From: Symsagittifera roscoffensis
Taxonomy: Eukaryota; Xenacoelomorpha; Acoela; Convolutidae
Assembly (NCBI RefSeq): GCF_963678635.1
Contig: NC_087064.1
Coordinates: 6,238,411-6,298,410 of the forward strand
DNA length: 60,000 nt
Reading direction: 5' to 3'
The first letter of the stretch is position 1. Every line of letters begins with the position of its first letter. The notes below the pieces were generated by a model, which saw only the letters and a program-made list of their open reading frames with translations, had not been told where the DNA came from and did not search any database. Of this stretch, positions 1 to 10,179 are shown one piece after another. A program made the translations under genes and the position numbers.

Positions 1-1281
1 AGGCACGCGACTTTTTTTAAAACTCCAATAATTTCAGGAGAGTTCAGAAATCGAAGCCGTTTTGGGGGAAGGGAGGAGGATGTTAACTTGATTAACTTGG
101 CACCACGTAAACTTGGCACCATGTAATGTAAAAGTCAGTCAAATAAAGAATAAGTAGGCCAAAGTGACATCGGGCTATTGTGTTTTGGTCATGTTTAATC
201 TCGATTTCGTTCATAACAAAGACTGCAAATACAAAAATTTGCTTGGTTTTATTTTATGTATTTATCATAAAATATTAAAATTGTTTTATGATAATTTTGA
301 CATTTCCAGCTTCTTGAAAACACAGTAAAATATCTAATTTAGAAATGCTCACATGCTTTCCATTTTTTCATCAACTTCAAATGCACTTCCAAGCAAACTT
401 CAAAACGGAATCGGGACGCAGTAAAAACGGCGGTTCTTTATTTCTAGGCGAGTACCCTAACCGTTTCGAAATTTATTCTAGTCCGCTTTAAACTATGATC
501 CTCAAATTGTTCAGAATGAGAGGAAAATTTCCGGTTTTAAGAATTGGAATGAAGCTGTAGAATCAAGTAGGTTCGTAAGCCCAAAACATCAAAATATAGC
601 ATCAAGTTTGAAAATTAAGTTAACACAGATCTGTATCTGCGTATCTCAAAAAATTAATTCACTCAAAATAACTTCAGTGGTAAATTGTTATTTTAGGTGG
701 CCTTGCAGGCGGGAATCTAAGATTTTCTCAAGAGTAAGTGCGTTTTTTCCAAACAATTTTAGGAGGTCGATCAAATTAATTTTCTGAGCTCTCCTAAACC
801 AAGACGCTATTGCTATTATGGCCCTATTTTGAATTTTTTTAGCGTCGCAGGCAAATTTAAGAAAAAACAGGCCAGTAACTACAATTTTAGGCACTTTTTG
901 GAAGGTTATAACCAAAACAATTGTGCTTTTACTGCGAGCGCTACCCATTCAAAATGTGTTTTTATTCGCACCAAAAGTAACTTGGAAAAACTTTAGGGTC
1001 GATCAGCTTAATTTGCAGTTTGCTCAATAGTACCATAGAAGGGAGAAATTTTGAGTGGTGGGGGTCAAATCTATGAAAATGAGTGCCAACCCCCCGCACA
1101 ACCCCGTCGAATAAACACGCTACTGCTGCAACGTCTCTGAAAGTGACTGTCGTCCTAAAAAAGACTTCCACCAAAGTTACAGAACTGTATTCATTTCTAA
1201 TTTTGATACCCTAAGAAATAAGGATGGGTTTTTAAAAATAGGTTAATTTGGATTAAAACAACATAACTGTCTTTTTATTAG
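1..1281 (+). repeat. Left copy of a segmental duplication (intron part before exon 2 copy)
   Basis: This stretch is colinear with 21616-22077 and then, after element B, with 28196-29035. The match begins at the window edge, so the duplication extends further left. The copies differ by scattered substitutions and small indels. No coding sequence is seen. Roughly 696-1115 resembles a decayed hAT-type MITE seen elsewhere in the window (the same order of blocks: a 'gattttctcaag' start, a GGTCGA box, then a G-rich end). Confidence 0.85.
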
Positions 1282-1512
1282 AACTGACGAGCAACTTCGA
1301 AGCCATTATAGCAGCACAGTCAGTGCTCCAATTCCGAACTGTGAACCCATACATCACGGAGATACAAATTGAAACGAGCGAGTACTCGTTCCTCACCAAC
1401 GAGCCCGCCTTCCCCAATTTGAGAGTGTTCAATCTAGTCAGCTCAACCTACCGCGGGTTCCCCAAGAACAACATAACCGAACTAAGAATTAAACAGAGCG
1501 GAAACTTGCAGG
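1282..1512 (+). CDS. Duplicate of LRR-gene exon 2 (upstream copy)
   Basis: A 231-nt exon, phase 1 to phase 1, preceded by a pyrimidine-rich 'tctttttattag' acceptor and followed by a GTAAGC donor. It encodes 77 residues of leucine-rich-repeat sequence, identical in translation to exon 2 at 29036-29266. The three nucleotide differences between the copies are all at synonymous third positions. No matching exon 3 is present before element A, and any exon 1 partner would lie left of the window. It may belong to a tandem paralogue or be an orphan exon left by a partial duplication; the intact frame and splice sites argue that it is recent or still constrained. Confidence 0.75.
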
Positions 1513-2550
1513 GTAAGCTGGACTAATTAACAGGGGTATTCTCATGACGAAGGTATTCTCAGTATAAATGATGCTATTCTAAGGATCAACCAATCACGTT
1601 CATATTGGCTCAAAAACATTTGCACAAAACCGAAATCTTTTTTAACAAAAATTGAATTATAGCAGCACAGCAAAACTTTTTCTGCATTTCCTGCAGATAA
1701 AAATTAAATTTTTTATGATTTTTCTTGTTCTTAAAAAAGTCGGTATACTTCAAGTAATCAATTTTTCTATGCGTTTTTGATCTCGCAATCTTTGAAAGTT
1801 CATGTTTCTGCTTATCTTTTGATCGGTCAATATTAGTTGCCCTGGATTCATTTTCTTGCTCTGAGACATTCGCAATTTTTTTAGAGATTTTTCTGATATT
1901 ATTTTCTGAATGGCTGAAAATAACTTTCCAATGCTCTGTATCTTCATCCTTCATCATAGTGGACACCAACGAGGTAAAGAAAGTGTAAAAAATTTATGTT
2001 TTTTCCTAAACATACTTGAAATACCGAGTTAAATACAAGTCTATAGATTTTATGTTTTTTTTCTAAACTATCGCTACATGAAATGCAACTAGAAGAACAT
2101 TGGAGGGAACAAATTAACATCTCCCTCCCCCCTCAAAGCCGTTTGGGGGGAGGATGTTAACTTGGTTCTAAGTTAGAAATTTCCAGCCATTTACAATCGA
2201 GCATTTTACATGCAGCGCTTACCAAAATTAGGCTTATCTTATATATTAAATGAAAGTCGGAATGCGCTATGGGCGCATTGTTTATATGAACAGAATGCTT
2301 AAGAAACATTTTGAGTCAATGTTTAAAAGGCTCTCGAGCGTAACGTTTAATAAGCATTCATAGCAACCAACAGAAGAAGATGAACTCGATCCAACTTCAA
2401 GGCTAGACAGTACCAGCCTAGATTTTGTCCAACATTTCCTTTCAGTTCTGTCTTGAACTGGGGCTGTCAACCTTTCAGTCTGGAGCGAATCAGTTACAAA
2501 CAGCCACTTCCATGTTGTGAAAAAAAATTTGCAAACCGATTCGGTCTATG
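1513..2550 (+). repeat. Left copy of the segmental duplication (intron after exon 2 copy)
   Basis: Colinear with 29267-30257. Similarity stops near 2550, just where the right copy enters its 85-bp tandem array (only one unit-like stretch is present here). It contains a G/C-rich fold-back related to the one at 59489 (about 2112-2165). No gene is supported; a 119-codon minus-strand reading frame here is broken in the right copy. Confidence 0.8.
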
Positions 2551-3858
2551 AAATTAAAACTGAAAATTAAAAACTTTAAGCCAATTCTAGGTTTGCTCGA
2601 CTTCTAATTCTAATATCGACACCATCCTTAATCTGATTAAAACCTAGTTCCTATTTTTCAGTCAAGAATTATCATAGAAATACTGATTTGAGATGTAAGG
2701 TATTTATCAGACCGCTTTTTTGGCAGACCGAGCGTCTGGCATGTTTAAAAACTAACAAATCACACGCTGATTTCAAATTCGGCAAATAGCAACAGATTGC
2801 GCTGTATTGCTTACACTTGCACGTGTGCTTTTGTGCGCGCAAATCAGTATATCAGCAAGTCGGTGAAAATTTAATTTACTCTGTTTTTGAAAATTCTATG
2901 ATGTTTGATTTATGATCTTATTATAAACTTACAAAAAAGCAAAACGCTCGTATCAGGGTTACGTTCCAATTTTTGGCTGCCCTTTAACGTCCTTATCAAA
3001 AAATGAACAAACAAAAAAATTCACGGGAAATAATATTCCGCAATGTTTCAAGTAATAATCAACATTCTAAAAATTGGTTGAGCGACAAACCAAAGCAGTC
3101 GGCGATTCATAAAAGTACAAAACTCGTTGTTTCATTAAAAGCGAAAATTCGTACAAAACTACTTATAGTGTCACAATTTTTTTTGATGTGGAACAATTGA
3201 AAGAAACAAGCAAAGCCCTGAATAATCCGACTGTCATTTAATTGGTGCTGAATAGTTTTCGGTAAATTAAATTTTGGCCAAACTATGATTTTTATGATGA
3301 TCATATTCAAATTAAGCGTTACAATTCTAGTCATGTATGGAATTAATACTCCCAAAATACACCCAATCAGCTGCCTCAATTCAATTTGAAAAGATTCCGT
3401 GGTTCGGGATAATTCGTTACGCGTGTTAATTTTAAAGCGAGCAGTTTAGACAGACTGGTGGCAGGTTACTATAACAACCGGGTGGGTACTTGCAGATCAT
3501 GAAATCGATATCCCTGCTTGCCGTTTTTGTAAGGTTTGGAACCAACCTATCCTTTTAAAATGCTCCACATATGGAAAAATTGGACAATATTTGGCCAATT
3601 GATCAGTCGAGCTCCAAATCATATTGACGCATAAGTGCCAAAGTAATGAATGATTTTATTGAGAGTCGGAGTTACTTGTCGGATATATAAAGGGGACTAA
3701 ACCGAGCTCTTGAGTTTTTCGCTATACAGCTTGCGCAAAATGGAAAAAGCTGCCTTGGATAATAGCAGTACTGACTGAAAAACATTGATAAATTTTCTTT
3801 TCAAAATTAACAGGTTAAGCGCAAGATTTAATCATCCATGGCAGCGATTAATGTTACG
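2551..3858. other. Non-coding DNA with a degraded minus-strand Helentron-like copy
   Basis: No coding sequence is supported. From about 2944 the sequence reads like the reverse complement of the HINE family 3' end ('gctcgtatcaggg', then a GTTCC block and 'ctgcccttt'), and inner blocks of the same family continue to about 3450. The remainder up to element A is unremarkable AT-rich sequence. Confidence 0.45.
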
Positions 3859-3862
3859 AATT
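3859..3862. repeat. Target site duplication of element A (left)
   Basis: AATT immediately before the TG of the 5' LTR, matched by AATT at 20525-20528 after the CA of the 3' LTR. Four-base duplications are typical of many Ty3/gypsy integrases. Confidence 0.8.
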
Positions 3863-4272
3863 TGGAACCTGATCTAAACTACATTTTATGATTGGATAAA
3901 TTAGATATTTTAGCAATGTAAAGTATTTAATATTAACCAATCATGATCCATCTGACTAACAATCCACTTATTTGTAAGTGCTGAAATTACTTGTAATTTC
4001 AGCACCAGAGAGATTTGAATTTAACTTAGAAATTAGTTGAACTCTCCCGAGTACTTCAGCAGCCGCAATAAACCAGTATACCCTAGATCTATTGAGCCTA
4101 GCAGAGACTAGTTAAACAACCTGAGACTAGATAGTATAAGAGTAAGATTAGGATCGGTATTAGACTAAGAAGTTGCACGAATCTATCCGGCCGAAAATAA
4201 GATAGCGTGACGAGCAGACGGTGTACCCTATCCGAAATTACTCTATGAGTTATACCCATCGGTCCTAACTCA
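3863..4272 (+). repeat. 5' LTR of element A
   Basis: 410 bp, starting TGGAACC and ending AACTCA, equal in length to the LTR at 20115-20524 and differing at two sites (TTAGCAA/TTACCAA and ATAGCGT/ATACCGT). It carries an ATTAACCAATCAT stretch (CCAAT-like), a perfect 13-2-13 palindrome at 3978-4005, AATAAA at 4067-4072 and a GTATAAGAG stretch near 4133. The U3/R/U5 limits are not determined. Confidence 0.93.
3978..4005. repeat. Perfect 13-bp palindrome in the LTR
   Basis: gtgctgaaattac, two T, then its exact reverse complement. It is retained in both LTRs (the second copy is near 20230-20257). It could be an RNA hairpin in R/U5 or a dimeric protein-binding site; the role is unknown. Confidence 0.85.
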
Positions 4273-4274
4273 TC

Positions 4275-4298
4275 TGGTGCGACCATAAGTCTCGAACA
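4275..4298 (+). promoter_or_regulatory. Candidate primer binding site of element A
   Basis: TGGTGCGACC begins two bases after the 5' LTR, and the segment runs on to TCTCGAAC, which looks like the complement of a tRNA T-loop (TTCGA). The reverse complement ends in GGTCGCACCA, as a tRNA 3' end would. The spacing is one base short of a perfect tRNA match, so I do not name the tRNA. Confidence 0.6.
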
Positions 4299-4360
4299 AG
4301 ACCTTAATAGCTTAGAATTAACCAAAAAATAGATTAGAATTTAGACAAAACATTTACAAA

Positions 4361-4594
4361 ATGTTATACGACGATAATTTAATCGAAATGTCTCTACGAC
4401 TCAATAGATCAGAGCCAATATTCCGAACGATAACAGAACTACCCGGAATTGGAAGAAGACCTCGAACCAGAGACGACATACGACAAAGCAGAAATTTACC
4501 ATATAGTTATATGATAGTTCGGCAAAAGCCAACACAAACTTTTGTATTTAGAATACTACTAGCAATGAATTTAGATTTTCATTTGCAAACATAA
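4361..4594 (+). CDS. Small leader ORF of element A (77 aa, unknown)
   Basis: First ATG ORF after the primer binding site, with A-rich sequence in front of the start. The protein is basic, with an arginine-rich middle (about residues 31-45), and matches nothing I recognise. In retroviruses a short first ORF in the leader can act as an upstream ORF or give its start codon to spliced mRNAs. That is relevant because a large ORF downstream (13044-14177) has no ATG. It could equally be a chance ORF. Confidence 0.35.
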   Translation: MLYDDNLIEMSLRLNRSEPIFRTITELPGIGRRPRTRDDIRQSRNLPYSYMIVRQKPTQTFVFRILLAMNLDFHLQT

Positions 4595-5520
4595 AATTTT
4601 GAAGTCAATCTTCAAAATCATTTCAGGCGCTAAACAAAATTATTAATATACAATAACGATTGATAAAAAGATCTCAGATCGTTTTCCTAAATTCTGCAGT
4701 AATATACAAAACATGTTTGAAAAATATTTATTGAAAAATCAAAATAAAAATTAGTAGCATGACAATAAATGGTTAGTAATTATAAATCATCCTGTTGTTC
4801 CAGCTTCATCACCTAAACATAACAGCATTCATAAGCTCACTAATATCATAAAAATACTAAATCTTTTCTTTACACAAATTTAAAACATTTTAAACTTAAA
4901 TTCACTTAATTTTAAAATCAGATCATCAAGGCTTATCCTTGGATCTTAAATCATTTTCTACTTAATTAAATTTAAAACTTGATCATCAAGGCCTATCCTT
5001 GGATCAAAAAGAACAACTTTGTTCTCCCCCACCCACTTAACTAGTGTCTAACGACCTCAAACGTCGATTCACCATCCAACCCTTTCTAAAAACCCAGGAC
5101 TAATAGAAATTTTTGAACAAAACTAATCATTCAAATTAGGATAAACAGTGAAGAACTTCGGTTATTCATCCTTCACTTGATCCCCCCTCTTATCAGACCC
5201 AGGATAAATCTTAGACTTAGTAAGTTTAAAATAGTATCTAACGAACTACTCGCGTTCTAATTATACCTGAACCTTGTGGATCGATTTACTATTCTCCAAC
5301 CCTGAACACAATCACTACCCTTAAGTAAGATTAAGTAAGTTAACACCTTAGCTTATACTAGCCACGAGAAAGTATAAAATCATTCTTCGGAATCGATATA
5401 CTTTTCTCTCCAACCCTGAACAAATAGACCCAGGTTAAGCTAACCAAAAAATCGTAAGGACTAACAGTTTAAGCAAATAGAAACATTTAACAACCTTTTG
5501 CACCCGTCATCCTAAACCTT
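4595..5520 (+). other. Long leader of element A with repeated structured motifs
   Basis: No convincing ORF in 0.9 kb. Two copies of a stem-forming motif (GATCATCAAGG, four- to five-base loop, CCTTGGATC) occur at about 4921-4947 and 4981-5006. Three related blocks follow, each with a 'tcgat-ta' segment then 'tccaaccct', near 5070, 5280 and 5392, and 'acccagga/gtt' segments near 5094, 5200 and 5420. GTAAGT strings at about 5219 and 5336 could serve as splice donors. A packaging, dimerisation or splicing role is possible but is inference. Confidence 0.5.
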
Positions 5521-5988
5521 ATGTCATTTAAAAACCTAGGAAATAAACAAACAATCGTTTTACACAATTGTGAAATAAATAACAAAAAATACGACCTTGT
5601 AATCACACCTCATATACAAACAGTTGGATACATTCGAACAAAACGACAAACACTAAAGAGAAAAATAATAACTAAACAAAGACAAATAACACGAAAAAGA
5701 TTTTCCAAAAACCGTAACGCATTTTCAGAATCAGAAACCAACAGTTTAGACGAACTTTATAAACTAAAAGAATCAATAGATAAAAATTGCCCAATTCACG
5801 ATCAATTATATTTCTCCGACTCAGAAACAACTTCAAATTCATCAAAAAGAGGAAAAAGAAGAATAAAAAAGCAGTATAAACACAAACCAGTACATTTATA
5901 CAATTGGAATCAACCAATTAGACACATTGATAATTACATATTAACAGTCATCGAACAAAAAAATGAGCTCAACGCACACCCCAGGTGA
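5521..5988 (+). CDS. Basic 155-aa ORF before gag (unknown)
   Basis: ATG ORF of 155 residues with a strongly basic middle (residues 40-65 are Lys/Arg-rich) and a second basic patch near 107-120 flanked by serine-rich acidic segments. The last 26 nt overlap the start of the gag-like ORF, which is in another frame. It has no DTG/DSG protease triad and no zinc knuckle. It might be a matrix- or nucleocapsid-like RNA-binding protein, or the N-terminal part of Gag joined by frameshifting; neither is proven. Composition is A-rich like the rest of the element. Confidence 0.55.
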   Translation: MSFKNLGNKQTIVLHNCEINNKKYDLVITPHIQTVGYIRTKRQTLKRKIITKQRQITRKRFSKNRNAFSESETNSLDELYKLKESIDKNCPIHDQLYFSDSETTSNSSKRGKRRIKKQYKHKPVHLYNWNQPIRHIDNYILTVIEQKNELNAHPR

Positions 5989-8206
5989 AGAAAGTCCAGA
6001 TAATGATGATATCTTCCCCTTTATAGTAGATGCAACCACTGATAGAGGACAGCATATATTTTGCAAAAATTTACTCTTAAATTTGTTTGAACCCGGAATC
6101 AGTCCATGTAAAACAGAGTTCCCAGATGTAAGAATCAAAAGACAAATTATCGATCACTATCTAAAAGATATATGTAACCTAACACAACAATACGGAATCT
6201 ACTCCATAGAATTCAGCTCACCAAACCAGAATCACAGTAAATATATAATTCAAACAGACGACCTTGATTTAGAATTTTCAAAAGTATTCTCAGAATATAT
6301 AAAAAGCATCCAATATCATAACTCACAAAGAGCAAATTCCATATTCACCAATGAAGTTTTTGCGATAATATATAGTTATATATCGATATTAGAAAACGAA
6401 ATCCAGATACCAAATGTCTCACCGACAGAAACATCTAAACGTATAAGAGTACGACATGAAATCACACTACTCTCTAGTTTTCTAAATACAATTAAAGAAA
6501 ATTTCACGAAAGATGAAGTTTCACAACATACAAAACACGACTTACAAAAAATCTTGGCATGGTTCATAATAGATTATTTCACACATAATATTGATTTAAT
6601 TTCACAAGCAAGAAAAAATTTTAGACCCCAAAACTCAAACGATGATACTGCCATTACAGAACAATCAGACTATGTTTGGGACCCCGAATGGTCTCACTCC
6701 GCATTCATAAACTTCCCACAATCAATCTCAAGTCAAGCAATAAGTACGATATCTTATGTAAGAGATTATGTAAGAGTAATACCATTAACCATTGATGCAA
6801 CACCATTAAACTATAATACATTTCTACCCGATATGCAAAATAATAGTTTAAACTCTACAGTCATACACAATGAAAACCTCAATGGAACTAGGAATCTTAC
6901 TCAACAAGATATCCAGACACCATCACACTTCATAAATGAAGAAATCGTACACACAACAACTACACAACAAAGTATTTCACCAATACGTCCAAACTTAACA
7001 ACACCAAGAAATACAAACCCTTCACAAACACAGGTAACCTTACAATCAACCGTTAAACCTTCGGTTGCCCCAAAATATTCACACATGGATTACCAAACAT
7101 ACAGACCCATGACAATACCGCCAAAAACACGCAAAACGTTCACTAGAAACAATTTTGCAGACCATAATTATAATTATACACATCCATCAAAAACAAATTA
7201 TCAACCACGAAAAAATTTTAGTAATTATACAAGATCTCGAAACTGGGATAACCCAATGGCACCACCTAATTCAGTAAATTTCCAAACAAATTTACATCCT
7301 CCACAGGATCGTAGTGAAAACTATCCATTTTTTCAACAAAATAAAAATAAAAAACAAACATCTTATCAAATGGATTACTTATCCTCAGATGATGATTTCT
7401 TACAACCAGATATATTTGCACCCTATAATCAAGAATATCGTGGACAAGGAATACAGAAACCACATACATATAATAGAATTTTTTCTCCACAACCAATAGA
7501 TACACAAAATCAACAACCAATTCAGCAACAAAACCCAATTAATACACAATACTTTCAACCAATTCAGCAACAAAACCCAATGATTGCAAACTCGTACCAA
7601 CCAACACAAATGCAAAATGAAATACCACTCCCATATTATCTTCAACAACACGAAATAACAAGAAATCAACTTTCAAACTTTTCTCAAATGCCAAATGCAG
7701 CAGAATCATTACAAATGACAATGAATCCATACCTTATGGGTGGATCATCAATAACATCAAATAAACCTTTAATGGTATTCACAGGAACAGACCCTGAATA
7801 TTCTGTAGAAGATTATTTAAATGCAGTAACAGCAAATTTGATTTTAAATATAGGACCTGAACCAATTAATACGCCACTACATCAAAACTGGATACATCGA
7901 CGCACAGCGTTAATACAAACAACTTTAGATGGCGCAGCCCAAAAATGGTTTTCAGTATTGTCTGTAGAAATAAAATCAAATTGGAAAAGGTTTACACAAG
8001 AATTTTCAAAAATGTTTGACTCCGAAAGAAACAAACAACAACAAAGAGTTTTATGTAATGAAATTCGCAGATTACCAAACGAAACCATCAAGCAATTAGC
8101 AGTACGAATCGAAACACTAGTTCGAAAAGCATATTCATTGAATACCCATGACTATAAAAACACAAAGATGACAGAAATCTTAATGATGACCTACTCCAAT
8201 TACTAG
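5963..8206 (+). CDS. gag: Gag-like polyprotein of element A (747 aa)
   Basis: The C-terminal 150 residues (from about 595) have the pattern of Ty3/gypsy Gag capsid domains: F-x-G-x-DPE followed by helices, an A-x-KWF motif in the middle, then W-x-x-F-x-x-x-F, and a helix-rich end. The N-terminal 200 residues form a Cys-containing globular-looking region of unknown type. Residues 300-590 are low-complexity, rich in Gln, Asn, Pro and Thr, with repeated Q-x-P-I-Q-Q-Q-N-P units around 515-545. There is no CCHC zinc knuckle, unusual for a gag of this size. The ORF ends inside the opening of the pol frame (overlap 8158-8206, minus-one relation), so pol is probably reached by frameshifting or by an indel. 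Confidence 0.8.
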   Translation: MSSTHTPGEESPDNDDIFPFIVDATTDRGQHIFCKNLLLNLFEPGISPCKTEFPDVRIKRQIIDHYLKDICNLTQQYGIYSIEFSSPNQNHSKYIIQTDDLDLEFSKVFSEYIKSIQYHNSQRANSIFTNEVFAIIYSYISILENEIQIPNVSPTETSKRIRVRHEITLLSSFLNTIKENFTKDEVSQHTKHDLQKILAWFIIDYFTHNIDLISQARKNFRPQNSNDDTAITEQSDYVWDPEWSHSAFINFPQSISSQAISTISYVRDYVRVIPLTIDATPLNYNTFLPDMQNNSLNSTVIHNENLNGTRNLTQQDIQTPSHFINEEIVHTTTTQQSISPIRPNLTTPRNTNPSQTQVTLQSTVKPSVAPKYSHMDYQTYRPMTIPPKTRKTFTRNNFADHNYNYTHPSKTNYQPRKNFSNYTRSRNWDNPMAPPNSVNFQTNLHPPQDRSENYPFFQQNKNKKQTSYQMDYLSSDDDFLQPDIFAPYNQEYRGQGIQKPHTYNRIFSPQPIDTQNQQPIQQQNPINTQYFQPIQQQNPMIANSYQPTQMQNEIPLPYYLQQHEITRNQLSNFSQMPNAAESLQMTMNPYLMGGSSITSNKPLMVFTGTDPEYSVEDYLNAVTANLILNIGPEPINTPLHQNWIHRRTALIQTTLDGAAQKWFSVLSVEIKSNWKRFTQEFSKMFDSERNKQQQRVLCNEIRRLPNETIKQLAVRIETLVRKAYSLNTHDYKNTKMTEILMMTYSNY

Positions 8207-10179
8207 ATATTCGCCAATCCACAATCCTTAATGAAGAATTATCCATAAATAATATAATAAGTAACGAAAAAAGAAATACGGATTATTTCACAAAAACCCC
8301 ATATTTCAAACCGACATTCAACATAAATAACTACACAGAGAATCAACAGAAATTTTTAACAATGTTTAATTTCCAACATTCACAAATAACACAAGACGAA
8401 TTTGAAAAATTAGCCAAACAGCTAATTAAATATTCATCAGTCTATGCAACATCCAAATTTGATGTTGGCAAAATCAGCTCATCACTACATCTCCCATTAA
8501 AACCAGACGCAGTTTTCAAAAAACAAAGAGCAAGAAAAGTACCAATTCAATTACACGATAAAGTGAACAGATTACTTGATATTTTAGAACAATACAATAT
8601 AATCTCACCAGTAAATAAAGAAGAACAACCGAAAGGTAACACATTTATCAACCCTGTTATCATTCTAGCTAAAAGAGAATCATTAAAAATCGTTCTCGAC
8701 GCTAGATACCTCAACTCACTCATAGATGAATCAAAGTGTAATTGGCCTATTGAACCAATACAAGTTATTTTAACAAAAATAAATGGAAAATACTTTACAA
8801 ACGCAGATATGAATAGTGCATATAATCAAATGCCATTAGATGAACAATCACGACGTTTAACACAATTTGTTATTGGAAACCAACAATACGAATTCAACCG
8901 CTTATTCTATGGAATATCCATAGGACCAGCAGCATTTTCAGCTTTTATGAGCAAAATTTTTCGACCACTAATACTCAAGAAAAACGCAATCACCTATTTA
9001 GACGATGTTTTTATGCAATCACAGACAAAAGAGGAAATTTTCAATGTTTTAGAAAAATATCACCAAATACTTCAGAACGAAAATCTGAAGGCCGCCCCCG
9101 ATAAATCACACTTCTTTTTGACAAGAGTTAAATTCTTAGGACATAATATAGAAAGAAAAACAATCACTCCATTGAAATCACGTATAGACGCTATTCAAAA
9201 ACTCCAACCACCAACAAATAAAAAGAAAATCCAAGAATTCCTTGGAATGTTAAACTTTTTAAGCAAATATGTTTATAAAATGCAATTATATCTACGACCA
9301 TTCTATAACATACTTAGACAACAAAATAATTTTGAATGGAATACAGAACATCAAGCACGATTTGAAGAAATTAAAAAACTTCTAACTGAACAAATTTCAA
9401 ACACAATTCCAGATTCAAATCAACCATTTTATGCAATGTGCGATGCTTCGAACTTTGGCATCGGCGCAGCATTATTACAATCACATAATGGTACAAATAA
9501 AATGAACCTCATATCAGCAAATTCTCGATTATTCACTCAAGCAGAGCTACGACTCTCAACTCTAATGAGAGAATGTACAGCCATAAAATATACACTAACA
9601 GAATATGAATTTCTGATACTTGGATCAAAACATCCCACAGTTCTATTCACAGACCATAAACCAATCATCTTTCTTTTTACGCAAAAGTCTAATCCAAACC
9701 ACCGAGTTTATAGATTTCAACTAATTTTAATGAAATTCCCAAACTTACATATAGTTTGGACCGCAGGAAAAAATCTTGCATTACCAGACACCTTAAGTCG
9801 AAATACGCCACCTGAATTACTTACACGTAAAACCACAGTTGAAATACCCAAAAATATAAAATTCTACCTTGCAGAAAATGAAACATCACCCCGATTGGAA
9901 TGCAAATATGCAGTAAAAACTGACGTTGAACAATCACAAATAAATAATTTACAACATTTCCCACTTTATTTAGATTGTCAAAATAATCACTATGAAGTTG
10001 ATCTACTTGGAACATCAACTTTTAAACCAATCCCATATTCACAATGGATAAAAAATAACACCCAACAAAAAAGAGTAAAACAACACTCGCATAAAAAAGA
10101 CCTTTTTCCACTAATTGAAAAAGAAAACCTAACTGATAAAATAAACTTATCAGGACCACAAACAAACGATTCAAAATAA
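8158..10179 (+). CDS. pol: Reverse transcriptase-RNase H of element A
   Basis: The frame opens at 8158 (in frame -1 to gag) and its first ATG is at 8362, giving 605 residues. Counting from that ATG, the RT domain has the fingers region near 90-125, NADM with catalytic Asp149 and YLDD at 212-215 (Asp214, Asp215), followed by a KFLGH motif near 257-261. RNase H runs from about 345 to 480 with Asp361, Glu404, Asp431 and Asp476 in place, ending in the usual P-D-x-L-S-R. All catalytic residues are present and there are no internal stops. No aspartic protease precedes RT: only about 70 codons separate the gag overlap from the first ATG region, and they carry no D-[ST]-G. The frame ends in a 40-nt overlap with the integrase frame. 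Confidence 0.92.
   Translation, partial: KHKDDRNLNDDLLQLLDIRQSTILNEELSINNIISNEKRNTDYFTKTPYFKPTFNINNYTENQQKFLTMFNFQHSQITQDEFEKLAKQLIKYSSVYATSKFDVGKISSSLHLPLKPDAVFKKQRARKVPIQLHDKVNRLLDILEQYNIISPVNKEEQPKGNTFINPVIILAKRESLKIVLDARYLNSLIDESKCNWPIEPIQVILTKINGKYFTNADMNSAYNQMPLDEQSRRLTQFVIGNQQYEFNRLFYGISIGPAAFSAFMSKIFRPLILKKNAITYLDDVFMQSQTKEEIFNVLEKYHQILQNENLKAAPDKSHFFLTRVKFLGHNIERKTITPLKSRIDAIQKLQPPTNKKKIQEFLGMLNFLSKYVYKMQLYLRPFYNILRQQNNFEWNTEHQARFEEIKKLLTEQISNTIPDSNQPFYAMCDASNFGIGAALLQSHNGTNKMNLISANSRLFTQAELRLSTLMRECTAIKYTLTEYEFLILGSKHPTVLFTDHKPIIFLFTQKSNPNHRVYRFQLILMKFPNLHIVWTAGKNLALPDTLSRNTPPELLTRKTTVEIPKNIKFYLAENETSPRLECKYAVKTDVEQSQINNLQHFPLYLDCQNNHYEVDLLGTSTFKPIPYSQWIKNNTQQKRVKQHSHKKDLFPLIEKENLTDKINLSGPQTNDSK

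Noticed and set aside
688-948. Minus-strand frames repeated at 688-948 and 28476-28697
   Set aside because: They fall on the decayed hAT-like MITE within the duplication; their recurrence reflects the repeat, not a gene.
1610-1969. 119-codon minus-strand frame in the left duplicate
   Set aside because: The right duplicate (29507-29725) has the same region with frame-breaking differences, and the composition is Lys/Asn/Ile-rich as expected for AT-rich non-coding DNA.
8149-8170. Slippery site for the gag-pol step at TAAAAAC
   Set aside because: The heptamer T-AAA-AAC does not satisfy X-XXY-YYZ, and the slipped codon would be a stop triplet. Kept only as an unresolved junction.
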